Assembly (NCBI RefSeq): GCF_025152745.1
Contig: NZ_CP104040.1
Span: 2,976,001-3,040,000, forward strand
Length of the DNA: 64,000 nucleotides
Reading direction: 5' to 3'
DNA from: Rhizobium sp. WSM4643
GTDB lineage: Bacteria; Pseudomonadota; Alphaproteobacteria; Rhizobiales; Rhizobiaceae
The notes under the pieces were generated by a model that saw only the letters and a list, made by a program, of their open reading frames with translations, was not told the DNA's origin and did not search any database. Below are positions 38,996-47,465 of the stretch, in pieces; positions within the stretch are counted from its first letter, which is position 1; every line of letters begins with the position of its first letter. A program made the translations under genes and the position numbers.

Positions 38996-39018
38996 CTGCC
39001 CGTGTGGATGGCGGGCAG
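38996..39018 (+). promoter_or_regulatory. Hairpin in the cspA leader next to the ribosome site
   Basis: CTGCCCG (38996-39002) and CGGGCAG (39012-39018) form a seven-base GC-rich stem ending seven bases before the ribosome site AAGGA (39025-39029). Cold-shock mRNAs often use leader structure to control translation; here that is inference. Confidence 0.4.
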
Positions 39019-39037
39019 AGAGAAAAGGACCTGACGC

Positions 39038-39253
39038 ATGGCAGAGACTGGCACTGTAAAATTCTTCAATACCGACAAAGGCTTCGGCTTCATCAAGCCG
39101 GACCGGGGCGGCGCTGATATCTTCGTTCACATTTCTGCCGTTCAGGCCTCTGGCCTGGCCGGTCTGACGGAAAACCAGAAGGTAAGCTTCGACACGGAGC
39201 CGGATCGCCGCGGCAAGGGCCCGAAGGCCGTCAATCTGCAGATTGCGGGCTGA
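39038..39253 (+). CDS. cspA: Cold-shock protein CspA family
   Basis: A 71-residue single-domain OB-fold protein that binds single-stranded RNA and DNA. The RNP1 motif 'KGFGFIKPD' and RNP2 motif 'DIFVHISAV' are intact. It opens 'MAETGTVKFFNTDKGFGF', as rhizobial Csps do. A structured leader precedes it and an intrinsic terminator follows, so it is a single-gene unit. Confidence 0.96.
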   Translation: MAETGTVKFFNTDKGFGFIKPDRGGADIFVHISAVQASGLAGLTENQKVSFDTEPDRRGKGPKAVNLQIAG

Positions 39254-39284
39254 ACCCTTAACAAGGCTGGCGAGTTCGAGTTGA

Positions 39285-39310
39285 AGCCCGGCAGCAATGC
39301 CGGGTTTTGT
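39285..39310 (+). terminator. Intrinsic terminator of cspA
   Basis: CCCGGCA-GCAA-TGCCGGG (39287-39304) followed by TTTTGT. Confidence 0.85.
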
Positions 39311-39400
39311 CGTTCAGCCTTCGTTCAGCTACAAATCTGTACGACTGTGACCATCGAGAAAGGGACCGGCTTTCGGTTCCCGGGATTAGGATTTACACTT

Positions 39401-39871
39401 ATGAACAGGCTCGCCAAGACCCTTCTGCTGACGGCAACCGCTGCTGCACTCACGCTTTCCGCCATTGGTGAAGCGTCGGCCGGTGACCGCCACTGGCGCC
39501 ACGATAATCATCACGGCAACAACGATGCGTGGGTCGGCGGCGCCGTTGGGCTGGCCACCGGCCTGATCGTCGGCTCTGCCATTGCCAATGCCAATAACGG
39601 TCCGGGTTACGAAGAGCGCCGCTACATCGATCCGGCCTATGAGCCTGATTACTACGAGCCCGCTCCGGTCTATCGCGCCCCGCGTCGTGTTTATGTCGAG
39701 CAGCCGCAATATGTCGAGCAGCCGCGATACTATGCGCCGGTTCGCACGGCGGTAGAACCCTGGTCGCCGCAATGGGAGCGCTACTGCTCTTACCGCTACC
39801 GCTCCTTTGATCCGCGCAGTGGCACCTATATCGGCAATGACGGCCGCAGCCACTTCTGCACCGCCGGCTGA
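39401..39871 (+). CDS. BA14K family secreted protein
   Basis: A 156-residue exported protein. A signal peptide (MNRLAKTLLLTATAAALTLSAIGEASA) is followed by a His/Asn-rich patch (HWRHDNHHGNNDAW), a glycine-rich membrane-like segment (VGGAVGLATGLIVGSAIANA), a Tyr/Pro-rich stretch with a short repeat (EQPQYVEQPRY), and the C-terminal BA14K signature 'WERYCSYRYRSFDPRSGTYIGNDGRSHFC'. The Brucella 14-kDa homologue is immunoreactive and lectin-like. Two Cys near the end may form a disulfide. Confidence 0.88.
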   Translation: MNRLAKTLLLTATAAALTLSAIGEASAGDRHWRHDNHHGNNDAWVGGAVGLATGLIVGSAIANANNGPGYEERRYIDPAYEPDYYEPAPVYRAPRRVYVEQPQYVEQPRYYAPVRTAVEPWSPQWERYCSYRYRSFDPRSGTYIGNDGRSHFCTAG

Positions 39872-39894
39872 TTGCACGACAATCCCTGCTACAA

Positions 39895-39926
39895 AGCGCC
39901 GCTTCTCAGCGGCGCTTTTGTTTTTT
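39895..39926 (+). terminator. Intrinsic terminator of the BA14K gene
   Basis: AGCGCCGC (39895-39902), loop TTCTCA, GCGGCGCT (39909-39916), then TTTGTTTTTT. Confidence 0.88.
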
Positions 39927-39932
39927 GCCTCG

Positions 39933-40805
39933 TCAACCGGCCTCCTTTTCCCAAGGCATCGGTCCTGCCTCGGCATCCGGCTCAAAATCGGTCGAGACGC
40001 TGACGGCGCGCCATTCACGATCGGCCTCGATACGCGCCGCATCCGCTTTCTCGACATTGCGCACGGCATCGCTGCCGAGCAGCAGCCTGAGCGGCGGCTC
40101 GTCGAGACCGGCAATGTGGATGACGACCGCAGCCGCTTTGGCGGGATCGCCGGGTTGGCGGCCGTTGTACGCATGCTGGAAGCGCGCCGTAACGCCGACC
40201 GTCTCTGCATAGTCCTGCCGCCCTTCGGCAAGCACCGTCGAGGAGCCGGCGAAATCGGTCCTGAAGCCGCCGGGCTCGATCACCGTCACCTTGATCCCGA
40301 ATGGCGCTACCTCCTTCGCCAGCACCTCGGAAAAGCCCTCAACACCGAATTTCGCCGCCGAATAGGCGCCGCGCCCGGCAGGTCCGATCCGGCCGCCGAC
40401 GGATGAGAACTGGATGATGTGCCCCGCTCCCTGCCCGCGCATCAGGGCGATAACTGCCTTGGTCATGATGATCGTGCCGAACAGGTTGGTCTCGATCTGG
40501 GCGCGAAAATCGGCAAGGCTAGTATCCTCGATCGAGCCCACATTGCCGTAGCCGGCATTGTTGACAAGCACGTCGATGCGCCCGAACCGCTTCACACTCG
40601 CCTCGATTGCCGCCGCTGCCGCCGCATCGTCAGTCACGTCAAGCGCCAGCGTCAGCACCTGATCGCCATACTGCTCGTAAAGATCGGCAAGCTGGCCGGG
40701 ATCGCGCGCCGTCGCCACCAGATTGTCGCCGGAGGCCAGAACCGCCTCCGCCAGCGCCCGGCCGAGACCGCGCGAACTCCCTGTTATCAACCAGACCCTG
40801 GGCAT
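39933..40805 (-). CDS. Classical short-chain dehydrogenase/reductase
   Basis: A 290-residue NAD(P)-dependent oxidoreductase: cofactor motif 'WLITGSSRGLGRALAEA', 'DVLVNNAGYGNVG', the catalytic Ser in 'IQFSSVGGRIG' and 'YSAAKFGVEGF' with Tyr and Lys. Arg in 'ATARDPGQ' suggests NADP(H). Substrate unknown. Divergent from an HxlR-type regulator that likely controls it. Confidence 0.9.
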   Translation of the reverse strand: MPRVWLITGSSRGLGRALAEAVLASGDNLVATARDPGQLADLYEQYGDQVLTLALDVTDDAAAAAAIEASVKRFGRIDVLVNNAGYGNVGSIEDTSLADFRAQIETNLFGTIIMTKAVIALMRGQGAGHIIQFSSVGGRIGPAGRGAYSAAKFGVEGFSEVLAKEVAPFGIKVTVIEPGGFRTDFAGSSTVLAEGRQDYAETVGVTARFQHAYNGRQPGDPAKAAAVVIHIAGLDEPPLRLLLGSDAVRNVEKADAARIEADREWRAVSVSTDFEPDAEAGPMPWEKEAG

Positions 40806-40905
40806 CGGAAACCCTCCTTCTGTGGTTCCCGGCCCATGTATGGTCTACTGTATCCGATTGAAAGAAGGTACCCATACGATCTATACACACCTTGAGGTAA
40901 CTGAC

Positions 40906-41298
40906 GTGAGCAGCGACATGTTCGATTTCTGCAGCAGCATGACCGACGAGCAGGATGCGCGGGCCCGCGAACTGATCGAACGGGCGGCGGCGAAATGGCC
41001 GCTGCGCATCCTGCATGTGCTCTCCGATGCCGGCGCACCCCTGCGCTTCTCGCGCCTTATGGAGAGGGTCGAGGGCATCAGCCAGAAAGTGCTGACGCAG
41101 ACGCTGCGCACCCTCGAAAGAGATGGCCTCATCATCCGCACACTCTATCCCGAAGTGCCGCCGCGCGTCGAATATGAGTTGACGCCGCTCGGACGCGACC
41201 TTCTCATGCAAGTCGCCGCGCTCTGGCGCTGGATCGTCGAACACCTGGACGATTTCGATGCACGCAAAGCCGTGAAGCTGACGGCGGCCCGTGCCTGA
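40906..41298 (+). CDS. HxlR family transcriptional regulator
   Basis: A 130-residue winged-helix regulator: 'WPLRILHVLSDAGAPLRFSRLMERVEGISQKVLTQTLRTLERDGLIIRTLYPEVPPRVEYELTPLG' is the HxlR domain. It lacks the usual first cysteine position just before the helix ('MFDFCSS' has one upstream), so redox sensing is possible. GTG 40906 has TTGAGG eight bases upstream; ATG 40918 is an alternative. About 100 bases separate it from the SDR gene. Confidence 0.85.
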   Translation: MSSDMFDFCSSMTDEQDARARELIERAAAKWPLRILHVLSDAGAPLRFSRLMERVEGISQKVLTQTLRTLERDGLIIRTLYPEVPPRVEYELTPLGRDLLMQVAALWRWIVEHLDDFDARKAVKLTAARA

Positions 41299-41345
41299 AG
41301 CGCGTCGCGATCTTTCAAACCGCTGCACAGTTTTGCGCGACATGT

Positions 41346-42722
41346 TTAGGCCGGAATGCGGACCGTTGCCCTCAGTCCACCGAGCGGGCTGTCGCCGAGC
41401 GTGACGTTGCCGCCATGGCTGCGGGCGATGTCTCGGGCGATCGCAAGGCCGAGGCCGGTGCCCGACGCATCGAGATTACGCGCCGTATCTAGCCGGAAGA
41501 ATGGCTTGAACACGTCCTCGCGATTCTTTTCCGGAATGCCCGGCCCGTCATCGTCGAAGATGACGGTCAGCCATTTGGCATTATGCTTGGCCTCGATGTC
41601 GAGCCTATCCGCGTAACGACGCGCGTTCGAGGCCAGGTTGGTGACGAGACGCATGAAGGCGTTCGGCCGGACGGATATGTCGTCATCGCCTTCGATGGAA
41701 TAGCTGAATTTTTTACCATGCAGGGCGAAATCGGATTCCAGCTTCGCAAAGATCTCGCTGAGTTTGAGTTCGCCGACATCCTCTTCGACCTCGCCGCGCG
41801 CAAAGGCCATATAGGCTTCCAGCATGGTCTGCATGTCGTTGACGTCGTCATTCAGACCATGCAGGTCGGGATTGTCGCCGGCGAGCGCCAATTGCAGCTT
41901 GAAGCGGGTGAGGATGGTGCGCAGATCATGGCTGACACCGGAGAGCATCGCGGTGCGCTGCTCGATCTGCCGTTCGATTCGCTCGCGCATCAGGATGAAG
42001 GCAAGACCGGCACGCCTGACCTCGTCGGCGCCGCGCGGATAGAAATCATCAGGCTTCTGCCCCTTGCCGAAACTTTCAGCCGCTCGCGCCAAGGTGAGGA
42101 TCGGCCGGATCTGCCCGCGCAGGAAGAGGATCGAGATGCCGATCAGCACCAGTGAGGTGCCGACCATCCAGACGATGAAGATATGGGTGTTCGACGCATA
42201 GGTCTGGCTGCGCTTGGTCAGCACCCGCAGGATCTTGTTGTCGAGTTTGATGCGGATCTCGACGAGGTTCGAGTTGCCGACCGTGTCGATCCAGAAGGGC
42301 CGGTGAATCTCGTCGGTGATCTCGTCGCTGAGGATGCCGTCGAGGATCGAGAAGAACGGCTTGACGCGCGGTGGCGGCAGGTCGCCGTCCGGCTCGATCG
42401 AGATCTGCAGGCTGAGTTGGTCGCGGGCGATACGGATGATCTCGCTATAATCCGAATTTTGCGGATAGGTCTCGATGATCTCGATGATCGCGGCGATGTC
42501 ACGGGTGACGGCAAGCGACAGCCGCTCCGTCACCATTTGCCAGTGGCGCTCCATGAAGACGGCGGCGACGACGGATTGCAAGAGCACCATCGGAATGATG
42601 ATGATCAGCAACGAGCGCGCGTAAAGTCCGGTCGGCAGCCGGCGGCGCAGCCAGCGGACGACCCAGCGCCAGCCCGGCGCAGAAGTGCGGTCTTCCCGCC
42701 GCAAGCTGTCGATCGTCACCAT
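41346..42722 (-). CDS. Sensor histidine kinase, EnvZ-like
   Basis: A 458-residue inner-membrane kinase. An N-terminal helix (YARSLLIIIIPMVLLQSVVAAVF), a short periplasmic domain, a second helix (IFIVWMVGTSLVLIGISILFL), HAMP, the H-box 'MLSGVSHDLRTILTRFKLQLAL', then 'LVTNLASNARRYAD' (N), 'IFDDDGPGIPEKNR' (G1) and 'GTGLGLAIARDIARSHGG' (G2). It pairs with the OmpR-type regulator 23 bases upstream. The overall layout is that of EnvZ; the signal is unknown. Confidence 0.92.
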   Translation of the reverse strand: MVTIDSLRREDRTSAPGWRWVVRWLRRRLPTGLYARSLLIIIIPMVLLQSVVAAVFMERHWQMVTERLSLAVTRDIAAIIEIIETYPQNSDYSEIIRIARDQLSLQISIEPDGDLPPPRVKPFFSILDGILSDEITDEIHRPFWIDTVGNSNLVEIRIKLDNKILRVLTKRSQTYASNTHIFIVWMVGTSLVLIGISILFLRGQIRPILTLARAAESFGKGQKPDDFYPRGADEVRRAGLAFILMRERIERQIEQRTAMLSGVSHDLRTILTRFKLQLALAGDNPDLHGLNDDVNDMQTMLEAYMAFARGEVEEDVGELKLSEIFAKLESDFALHGKKFSYSIEGDDDISVRPNAFMRLVTNLASNARRYADRLDIEAKHNAKWLTVIFDDDGPGIPEKNREDVFKPFFRLDTARNLDASGTGLGLAIARDIARSHGGNVTLGDSPLGGLRATVRIPA

Positions 42723-42745
42723 CAGCGCCGGTCCCGAACCTTGAG

Positions 42746-43447
42746 TTAGTCGATGCTCAGCCTGTATCCGATACCGCGCACGGTCTGCAGCCAGACGGGA
42801 TTGGCGGGATCATCCTCGATCTTACGCCGCAGCCGGTTGATCTGCACGTCGATCGTCCGTTCGCCGACTTCGGTGTCGTTGCCGATCAGTTCATGGCGGG
42901 GGATCGTGTCGCCGGCACGCCGTGCAAAGAGCAGCATGATCTCCTGCTCGCGGTCGGTGAGCCGGATCACCTCGCTGGCTTTCTTCAGCTCCTTGCGGGT
43001 CAAGGAGAAAGTGTAAGGCCCAAACATAACCTGTTCGATCTTCAGCCCCTCGCCGTTGGCGTTGCGGCGCAGGATATTGTTGATGCGCAGCACCAGCTCG
43101 CGCGGATCGAAGGGTTTGGAGAGATAGTCGTCGGCGCCGGCTTCGAGGCCTTCGATGCGGTTGCCCGATTCCGCCAGCGCCGTCAGCATGATGATCGGGA
43201 CGTTCTTGATGGCGCGAAGCCCGCGGGTGACAACGATTCCGGATTCGCCGGGCATCATCACGTCCATGATGATGAGGTCGAAATCCAGACCGGTGAGCTT
43301 GCGCTGCGCCTCGGCGCCGTCGGCGGCGACAGTAACGCGGAAGCCGTTCTCGGCGAGATAACGATTGAGCAGCGCGCGGATGCGGGAGTCGTCATCGACC
43401 ACCAGCAAATGCGCCGCATCGTCGGAAATACCTGTCTTGACTGCCAT
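42746..43447 (-). CDS. OmpR family response regulator, PetR-like
   Basis: A 233-residue regulator with receiver domain ('LLVVDDDSRIRALLNRYL', phospho-Asp in 'DLIIMDVMMPGESG', Lys in 'YLSKPFDPREL') and a winged-helix output domain ('LTDREQEIMLLFARRAGDTIPRHELI...RTIDVQINRLRRKIEDDP'). With the MarR gene directly before it, the pair resembles PetP-PetR of Rhodobacter, where PetR is needed for cytochrome bc1-related growth; the same role here is not shown. It starts on the base after the MarR stop codon. Confidence 0.9.
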   Translation of the reverse strand: MAVKTGISDDAAHLLVVDDDSRIRALLNRYLAENGFRVTVAADGAEAQRKLTGLDFDLIIMDVMMPGESGIVVTRGLRAIKNVPIIMLTALAESGNRIEGLEAGADDYLSKPFDPRELVLRINNILRRNANGEGLKIEQVMFGPYTFSLTRKELKKASEVIRLTDREQEIMLLFARRAGDTIPRHELIGNDTEVGERTIDVQINRLRRKIEDDPANPVWLQTVRGIGYRLSID

Positions 43448-43963
43448 TCAATCCGCCCTTTGTCTATCCCGCATTCCGCTGAGGAAAGCTTTTACGCCCT
43501 CCCGCACCTCCGCAGAAGCCCCTTCGAATGCCCGCTCAATGCGGCGCGATTGCGGCTCAGCAAGGGCAAGCGCCAGCTCTCGTCCCGATTTCGTCGGATA
43601 AAGCTTGCGCTGCCGCCGATCCTCAGGGCCGGCCACTTGGCGAATATAGCCTGAATCGATCAGCTGTTTCAGCACCCTTGCGAGGCTCTGCTTGGTGATC
43701 TTTAAGGTATCGAGAAGATCGGCAACCGTCATGCCGGGGTTGCGGTTGACGAAATGCACGACGCGATGGTGCGCCCGGCCGAAGCCGCTCTTTTCGAGGA
43801 TGGCGTCAGGATCGGAAACGAAATCGCGATAGGCGAAGAAGAACAGCTCGATGATCTCGAAATCGATAATCCCCGTATCTTCCATCGGCGTGGCCAGCGG
43901 CACTGGCTTGCTTGCTTTCGGGCCGGTCTGTCGTGGCACTCGGCACTTCCTTCTCTCTGTCAT
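43448..43963 (-). CDS. MarR family regulator, PetP-like
   Basis: A 171-residue winged-helix protein: 'GFGRAHHRVVHFVNRNPGMTVADLLDTLKITKQSLARVLKQLIDSGYIRQVAGPEDRRQRKLYPTKSG' is the MarR DNA-binding core. First gene of a three-gene operon with the response regulator and kinase, with no spacing to the next gene. The first 25 residues (basic, Pro-rich) may be an over-extended start; the next Met is at residue 27. A remnant of ilvE lies upstream on the other strand. Confidence 0.87.
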   Translation of the reverse strand: MTERRKCRVPRQTGPKASKPVPLATPMEDTGIIDFEIIELFFFAYRDFVSDPDAILEKSGFGRAHHRVVHFVNRNPGMTVADLLDTLKITKQSLARVLKQLIDSGYIRQVAGPEDRRQRKLYPTKSGRELALALAEPQSRRIERAFEGASAEVREGVKAFLSGMRDRQRAD

Positions 43964-44160
43964 CTTTACTGAGATAAATTTGCGTCGCTGCTAACTTTCC
44001 TGAACTCTGCGCGAGCGCCGCACGGTCTCGCATTCTCCTGGAAACCAAGGCCCGTCCGGCACTCCGACGCAATAGGCGATTTCCCCTTGCGTCTGTGGAT
44101 AAAACGTAATGGTGACAACAATCAACAGGCATGGCGCTCAAGCACCGGAGGAGTTTAGGG

Positions 44161-44251
44161 AGGGCTTCAGTTCCTTTCGACCAGCTGGACGGCGAAATCT
44201 GGTTCAACGGCGAGTTCGTCGCCTGGGAAAGACGCTAAGATCCACGTACTG
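44161..44251 (+). pseudogene. ilvE: 5' remnant of branched-chain aminotransferase ilvE
   Basis: The frame reads ASVPFDQLDGEIWFNGEF then VAWE, followed after one extra A (44228-44230) by DAKIHVL. This is the N-terminus of rhizobial IlvE. GGAGGA at 44147-44152 is still correctly placed, but the start codon position now reads AGG. After 44251 the similarity stops abruptly, so the rest of the gene is lost. Three independent lesions (start codon, frameshift, truncation) make it a dead fragment. The remaining gene-free sequence from 43964 to 44461 shows nothing else I can name. Confidence 0.75.
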
Positions 44252-44461
44252 ATCCGCCTCTATATCGCCGAATATCGCCGTCCCGATCCGAAGACTCGGC
44301 GATCTCCCAATCGCCCAGCTACGCCGATCTGCGCATCAGATTTCATTATATTTGGGAGGAAAAGGTTATAAAAATCAACCATACTGGCGGGAAGGTAGGC
44401 GGAGAACCTGCGAAAAGCGAGGCGACCTGATGGCCGCCCCGTTTGCACTTCGCTGAGTGCG

Positions 44462-45079
44462 TCACTGATAGACGTAGACGATCCGGCGGGTCCCCGGATC
44501 CACCAGCACGGGCCGGTCGTTGATCCTGGTGTATCGATACTCGTAGTCCGGGATCGTCTGGAAGGTGACATCGTCAGGCACCTCAGCGCCGACGACGACA
44601 TCGCCGCCGAGCTGCACCGTCTGGCCCGGATTGGTTTCGATATAAGTGCGGACCGTCTCCGGCGGGGTGATGGTCTCGACCGCTCCGACGGGGCCGAGCA
44701 ACTCGTCGCCAGGTGCCGGCTGTGGCTCGGCCGGCACGACACTCGCGGTCGACTCATAAGTCACGCTGGGTACGCCGATCTCGGCACGGTGCTGCTCGAC
44801 GATGACAGGACTGCCGCCTTGATCGACCTGCAGATAATCGGCATAGACCCAACCGCGCATGCCGTTGACGTCGACACGGCACCAGCGGCTGCCTTCGATG
44901 CAGCCGTCGAGGACCGCTGTCGAGCCGCGGGTAGCAAGGCCGACTGCCGGATATTGCGGACCCGGACCGGCGCGGACGTTGAGATCGTTGACCGTCGTCG
45001 CTATAATCTCAGCCTGCGCGACACCGCCGCTCGCCAGGAGCACGGCTCCAGCCAACAGAATGTTTCTCTTCAAGGTCAT
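44462..45079 (-). CDS. Secreted SH3-domain protein with DUF1236 tail
   Basis: A 205-residue exported protein. Signal peptide MTLKRNILLAGAVLLASGGVAQA, a bacterial SH3 domain ('TTVNDLNVRAGPGPQYPAVGLATRGSTAVLDGCIEGSRWCRVDVNGMRGWVYADYL') with two cysteines that could pair, a Pro-rich linker, and a C-terminal DUF1236-like part ('IPDYEYRYTRINDRPVLVDPGTRRIVYVYQ'). Such proteins may bind peptidoglycan. The ATG at 45079 is chosen over 45178 because the signal peptide starts there. Confidence 0.85.
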   Translation of the reverse strand: MTLKRNILLAGAVLLASGGVAQAEIIATTVNDLNVRAGPGPQYPAVGLATRGSTAVLDGCIEGSRWCRVDVNGMRGWVYADYLQVDQGGSPVIVEQHRAEIGVPSVTYESTASVVPAEPQPAPGDELLGPVGAVETITPPETVRTYIETNPGQTVQLGGDVVVGAEVPDDVTFQTIPDYEYRYTRINDRPVLVDPGTRRIVYVYQ

Positions 45080-45366
45080 GTGAGCGTCTCCTTGGTTTCG
45101 ATGGGCTGACAACGCGTGGGGTTCCACGATGTTCCCATGCGCTCCGCCGAGCGAAATGCGGCTTATGGGGGATTTCATCCAAGTGCTTCGAAGAATTGAA
45201 CAAAATTCAATTTTTCCGCTCTATTACAATGGCGGAGAGGGGCGTAAATTCTTGTTGCAGTCCGTCGTTTTGCCGTGAGGCGGACCGCAATGGCGGAAGA
45301 TTCCGGCTGCCCTTGCCACGGTTTCGGACTATACCCCACGCAGTAGAGACACCAAGCGAGGCACTT

Positions 45367-46062
45367 ATGGGCATGCTCCAGGCCGGCATCATTCCGGTGA
45401 CACCCTTCCAGCAGAATTGCACGATCTTCTTCGATCCCGATACCAAGGAAGGCGTCGTCGTCGATCCCGGCGGCGACGTGCCGCTCATTCTGCAGGCGAT
45501 TGCCCAGAACGGCCTGACCATCAAGGAAATCTGGCTGACGCACGGCCATCTCGACCATGCCGGCGGTGCCCGCGAACTGAAGGAAGCTCTCGGCATCGAC
45601 GTGGTCGGCCCGCATCAGGACGACCTGCCGCTGCTGCAGCGGATCGAGACCCAGGCCGCGAAATACGGCATATCAGGATTGCGTAACGTCGTGCCCGACC
45701 GCTGGCTGAAGGATGGCGACAAGATCTCTTTCGGCGCCCATGAATTCGAGGTCTATCACACACCCGGCCATGCCCCCGGCCACGTCATCTATTTCAACCG
45801 TGCGCAGAATTTCGCCCATCTCGGCGATGTCCTCTTCAACGGCTCGATCGGTCGCACCGACCTGCCCGGCGGCGATCATCAGCAGCTTCTCGATTCGATC
45901 CGCGACAAGGTATTGCCGCTCGGCGACGACGTCGGATTCATCTGCGGCCACGGCCCGGGCAGCCGCATCGGCGACGAGCGGCGAAGCAATCCATTTCTGC
46001 AGGAAATCAGATCTCGTGGAGGATCCGATGCCGGCGCATCGGGCGAAGCCCCGAACAACTAG
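45367..46062 (+). CDS. MBL-fold metallohydrolase (glyoxalase II-like, YcbL type)
   Basis: A 231-residue cytoplasmic enzyme with the metal motif 'LTHGHLDHAGG', and further ligands in 'YHTPGHAPGHVIYF', 'LGDVLFNGSIGRTDL' and 'FICGHGPGS'. The compact length and the start 'LQAGIIPVTPFQQNCTIFFD' match YcbL-type type-II glyoxalases, which hydrolyse S-lactoylglutathione or related thioesters. Its TAG stop overlaps the first base pair of the RIME repeat at 46061, so the repeat may have supplied the stop and altered the C-terminus ('GASGEAPNN'). Confidence 0.88.
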   Translation: MGMLQAGIIPVTPFQQNCTIFFDPDTKEGVVVDPGGDVPLILQAIAQNGLTIKEIWLTHGHLDHAGGARELKEALGIDVVGPHQDDLPLLQRIETQAAKYGISGLRNVVPDRWLKDGDKISFGAHEFEVYHTPGHAPGHVIYFNRAQNFAHLGDVLFNGSIGRTDLPGGDHQQLLDSIRDKVLPLGDDVGFICGHGPGSRIGDERRSNPFLQEIRSRGGSDAGASGEAPNN

Positions 46063-46275
46063 AGCATGATGCCGAAAAGTGTGCGCGGTTTTCGGACGAC
46101 ATCATGCTCTATTTCTTTGATTTAGATCTGGGTGATTTAAGGCCGATCAGGCCTAAAATCACCCTGATCTAATGCATGTCGACAAAAAGTGCGCAGCGGT
46201 TTTGGGATAACGACTTGCATAAAGACCTAAAGCGGATCGCATGAATCCGATTCGACGCGACGCGCTTTAAGTGTG
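46061..46275. repeat. RIME-like rhizobial intergenic mosaic element
   Basis: A chain of palindromes: AGAGCATGAT (46061-46070) with ATCATGCTCT (46101-46110); TGGGTGATTT with AAAATCACCC around a GGCC-rich centre (about 46125-46170); ATGCATGTCG (46172-46181) with CGACTTGCAT (46211-46220); and AAAGCGGATCGC to GCGACGCGCTTT (about 46230-46270). The first and third units ('GCCGAAAAGTGTG', 'CGACAAAAAGTGCG') are typical RIME sequence. Confidence 0.85.
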
Positions 46276-46284
46276 AGCTCGCGC

Positions 46285-46626
46285 TCACATCATCTTTCGG
46301 CCGTTTGGCACCGGCTGTTCGACCGCAGCAAGCACGATCGCGCCGTTCTCGTCTTCGAATCCCAGCGTCAGCACTTCCGAGCGGAACGGCCCGATCTGGC
46401 GCGGCGGGAAATTGACGACGCCGAGCACTTGCCGGCCCAGCAGGCTTTCCGGCGTATAATGCACGGTGATCTGTGCCGAGGATTTTTTAACGCCGATCTC
46501 CGGGCCGAAATCGATCACCAGCTTGATTGCCGGCTTGCGCGCTTCCGGAAAGGGACTGGCCTCGATGATCGTGCCGACACGAATGTCGACCCGCTCGAAA
46601 TCGGCGTAGTTGATCTCTTCTACCAT
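46285..46626 (-). CDS. csaA: tRNA-binding domain protein, CsaA family
   Basis: A 113-residue OB-fold protein: '[33 protein letters not shown]', '[42 protein letters not shown]' are the CsaA/EMAP-type tRNA-binding signatures. The B. subtilis homologue has export-chaperone activity. The ATG at 46626 follows GGAGA; it is ten bases downstream of proC on the same strand. Confidence 0.9.
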   Translation of the reverse strand: MVEEINYADFERVDIRVGTIIEASPFPEARKPAIKLVIDFGPEIGVKKSSAQITVHYTPESLLGRQVLGVVNFPPRQIGPFRSEVLTLGFEDENGAIVLAAVEQPVPNGRKMM

Positions 46627-46636
46627 ATGGTCTCCG

Positions 46637-47464
46637 TCAGCCGGCCAGTTCCTCGGCCCGCTTGCGCGCCGCCGCAAGGGCTGCGTCGAACAGAGGCTGC
46701 ATGCCATTCTCGGCCATCAGCACGGCGAGCGCCGCCGCCGTTGTGCCGCCGGGAGAAGTCACGTTCTCTCGCAGCCGCGAAGCGTCGTCGGGGGACTGGT
46801 GCATGAGTTCACCAGCCCCCGCGACTGTTTCCCGCGCGAGACGCATGGCGAGGTCCGCCTGCAGACCGAGTTTGCGGCCTGCCTCCGCCATACATTCGAC
46901 GAGATAGAATACGTAGGCCGGACCGCTGCCCGAAAGCGCCGTCACGGCATCGATATCGGCTTCCGCCGGCACCCATTCGACCGGGCCCGAGACGCGCAGA
47001 AGAGAATGGACGCGTTTGCGCTGCTGATCGCTGACCCCTGAATTGGCAAAGGCGCCGGTGATGCCGCGCCCGACCATGGCCGGCGTGTTCGGCATGGCGC
47101 GCACCATGGCGGCCTTGCCGAGATGTCTCTCGAGGAAACCGAGCGTCTTGCCGGCTGCGACCGAGACGACGACCGTGCCCGACCCGACCGCACTTTTCAC
47201 CGCGGGTAGCACAGTTTCCATCACCTGCGGCTTGACCGCCAGGAACAGCACGCTTGCCTTCAAATCCATGGGAAGCGCAGTCAGATGGGTCGCGCCGGCC
47301 TCGTTGATCGCCGCCAGCATCGCCGGCGACGGGCCGGGATCGACGACAATGACGGCCGAGCCCGGAACGCCGCTTTTCAGCCAGCCGGAGAGCATCGCCC
47401 CACCCATGTTTCCGGCGCCGATCAGGACGACGGGATGTGTCGAGGAGAAAGGAGTCGTTGGCAT
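46637..47464 (-). CDS. proC: Pyrroline-5-carboxylate reductase
   Basis: A 275-residue NADPH enzyme, the last step of proline synthesis. The Rossmann motif '[21 protein letters not shown]' is near the N-terminus; the C-terminal dimer domain has '[28 protein letters not shown]' and '[14 protein letters not shown]'. The ATG at 47464 is one base after the ybjN stop, so the genes are co-transcribed. Confidence 0.95.
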   Translation of the reverse strand: MPTTPFSSTHPVVLIGAGNMGGAMLSGWLKSGVPGSAVIVVDPGPSPAMLAAINEAGATHLTALPMDLKASVLFLAVKPQVMETVLPAVKSAVGSGTVVVSVAAGKTLGFLERHLGKAAMVRAMPNTPAMVGRGITGAFANSGVSDQQRKRVHSLLRVSGPVEWVPAEADIDAVTALSGSGPAYVFYLVECMAEAGRKLGLQADLAMRLARETVAGAGELMHQSPDDASRLRENVTSPGGTTAAALAVLMAENGMQPLFDAALAAARKRAEELAG

Positions 47465-47465
47465 C

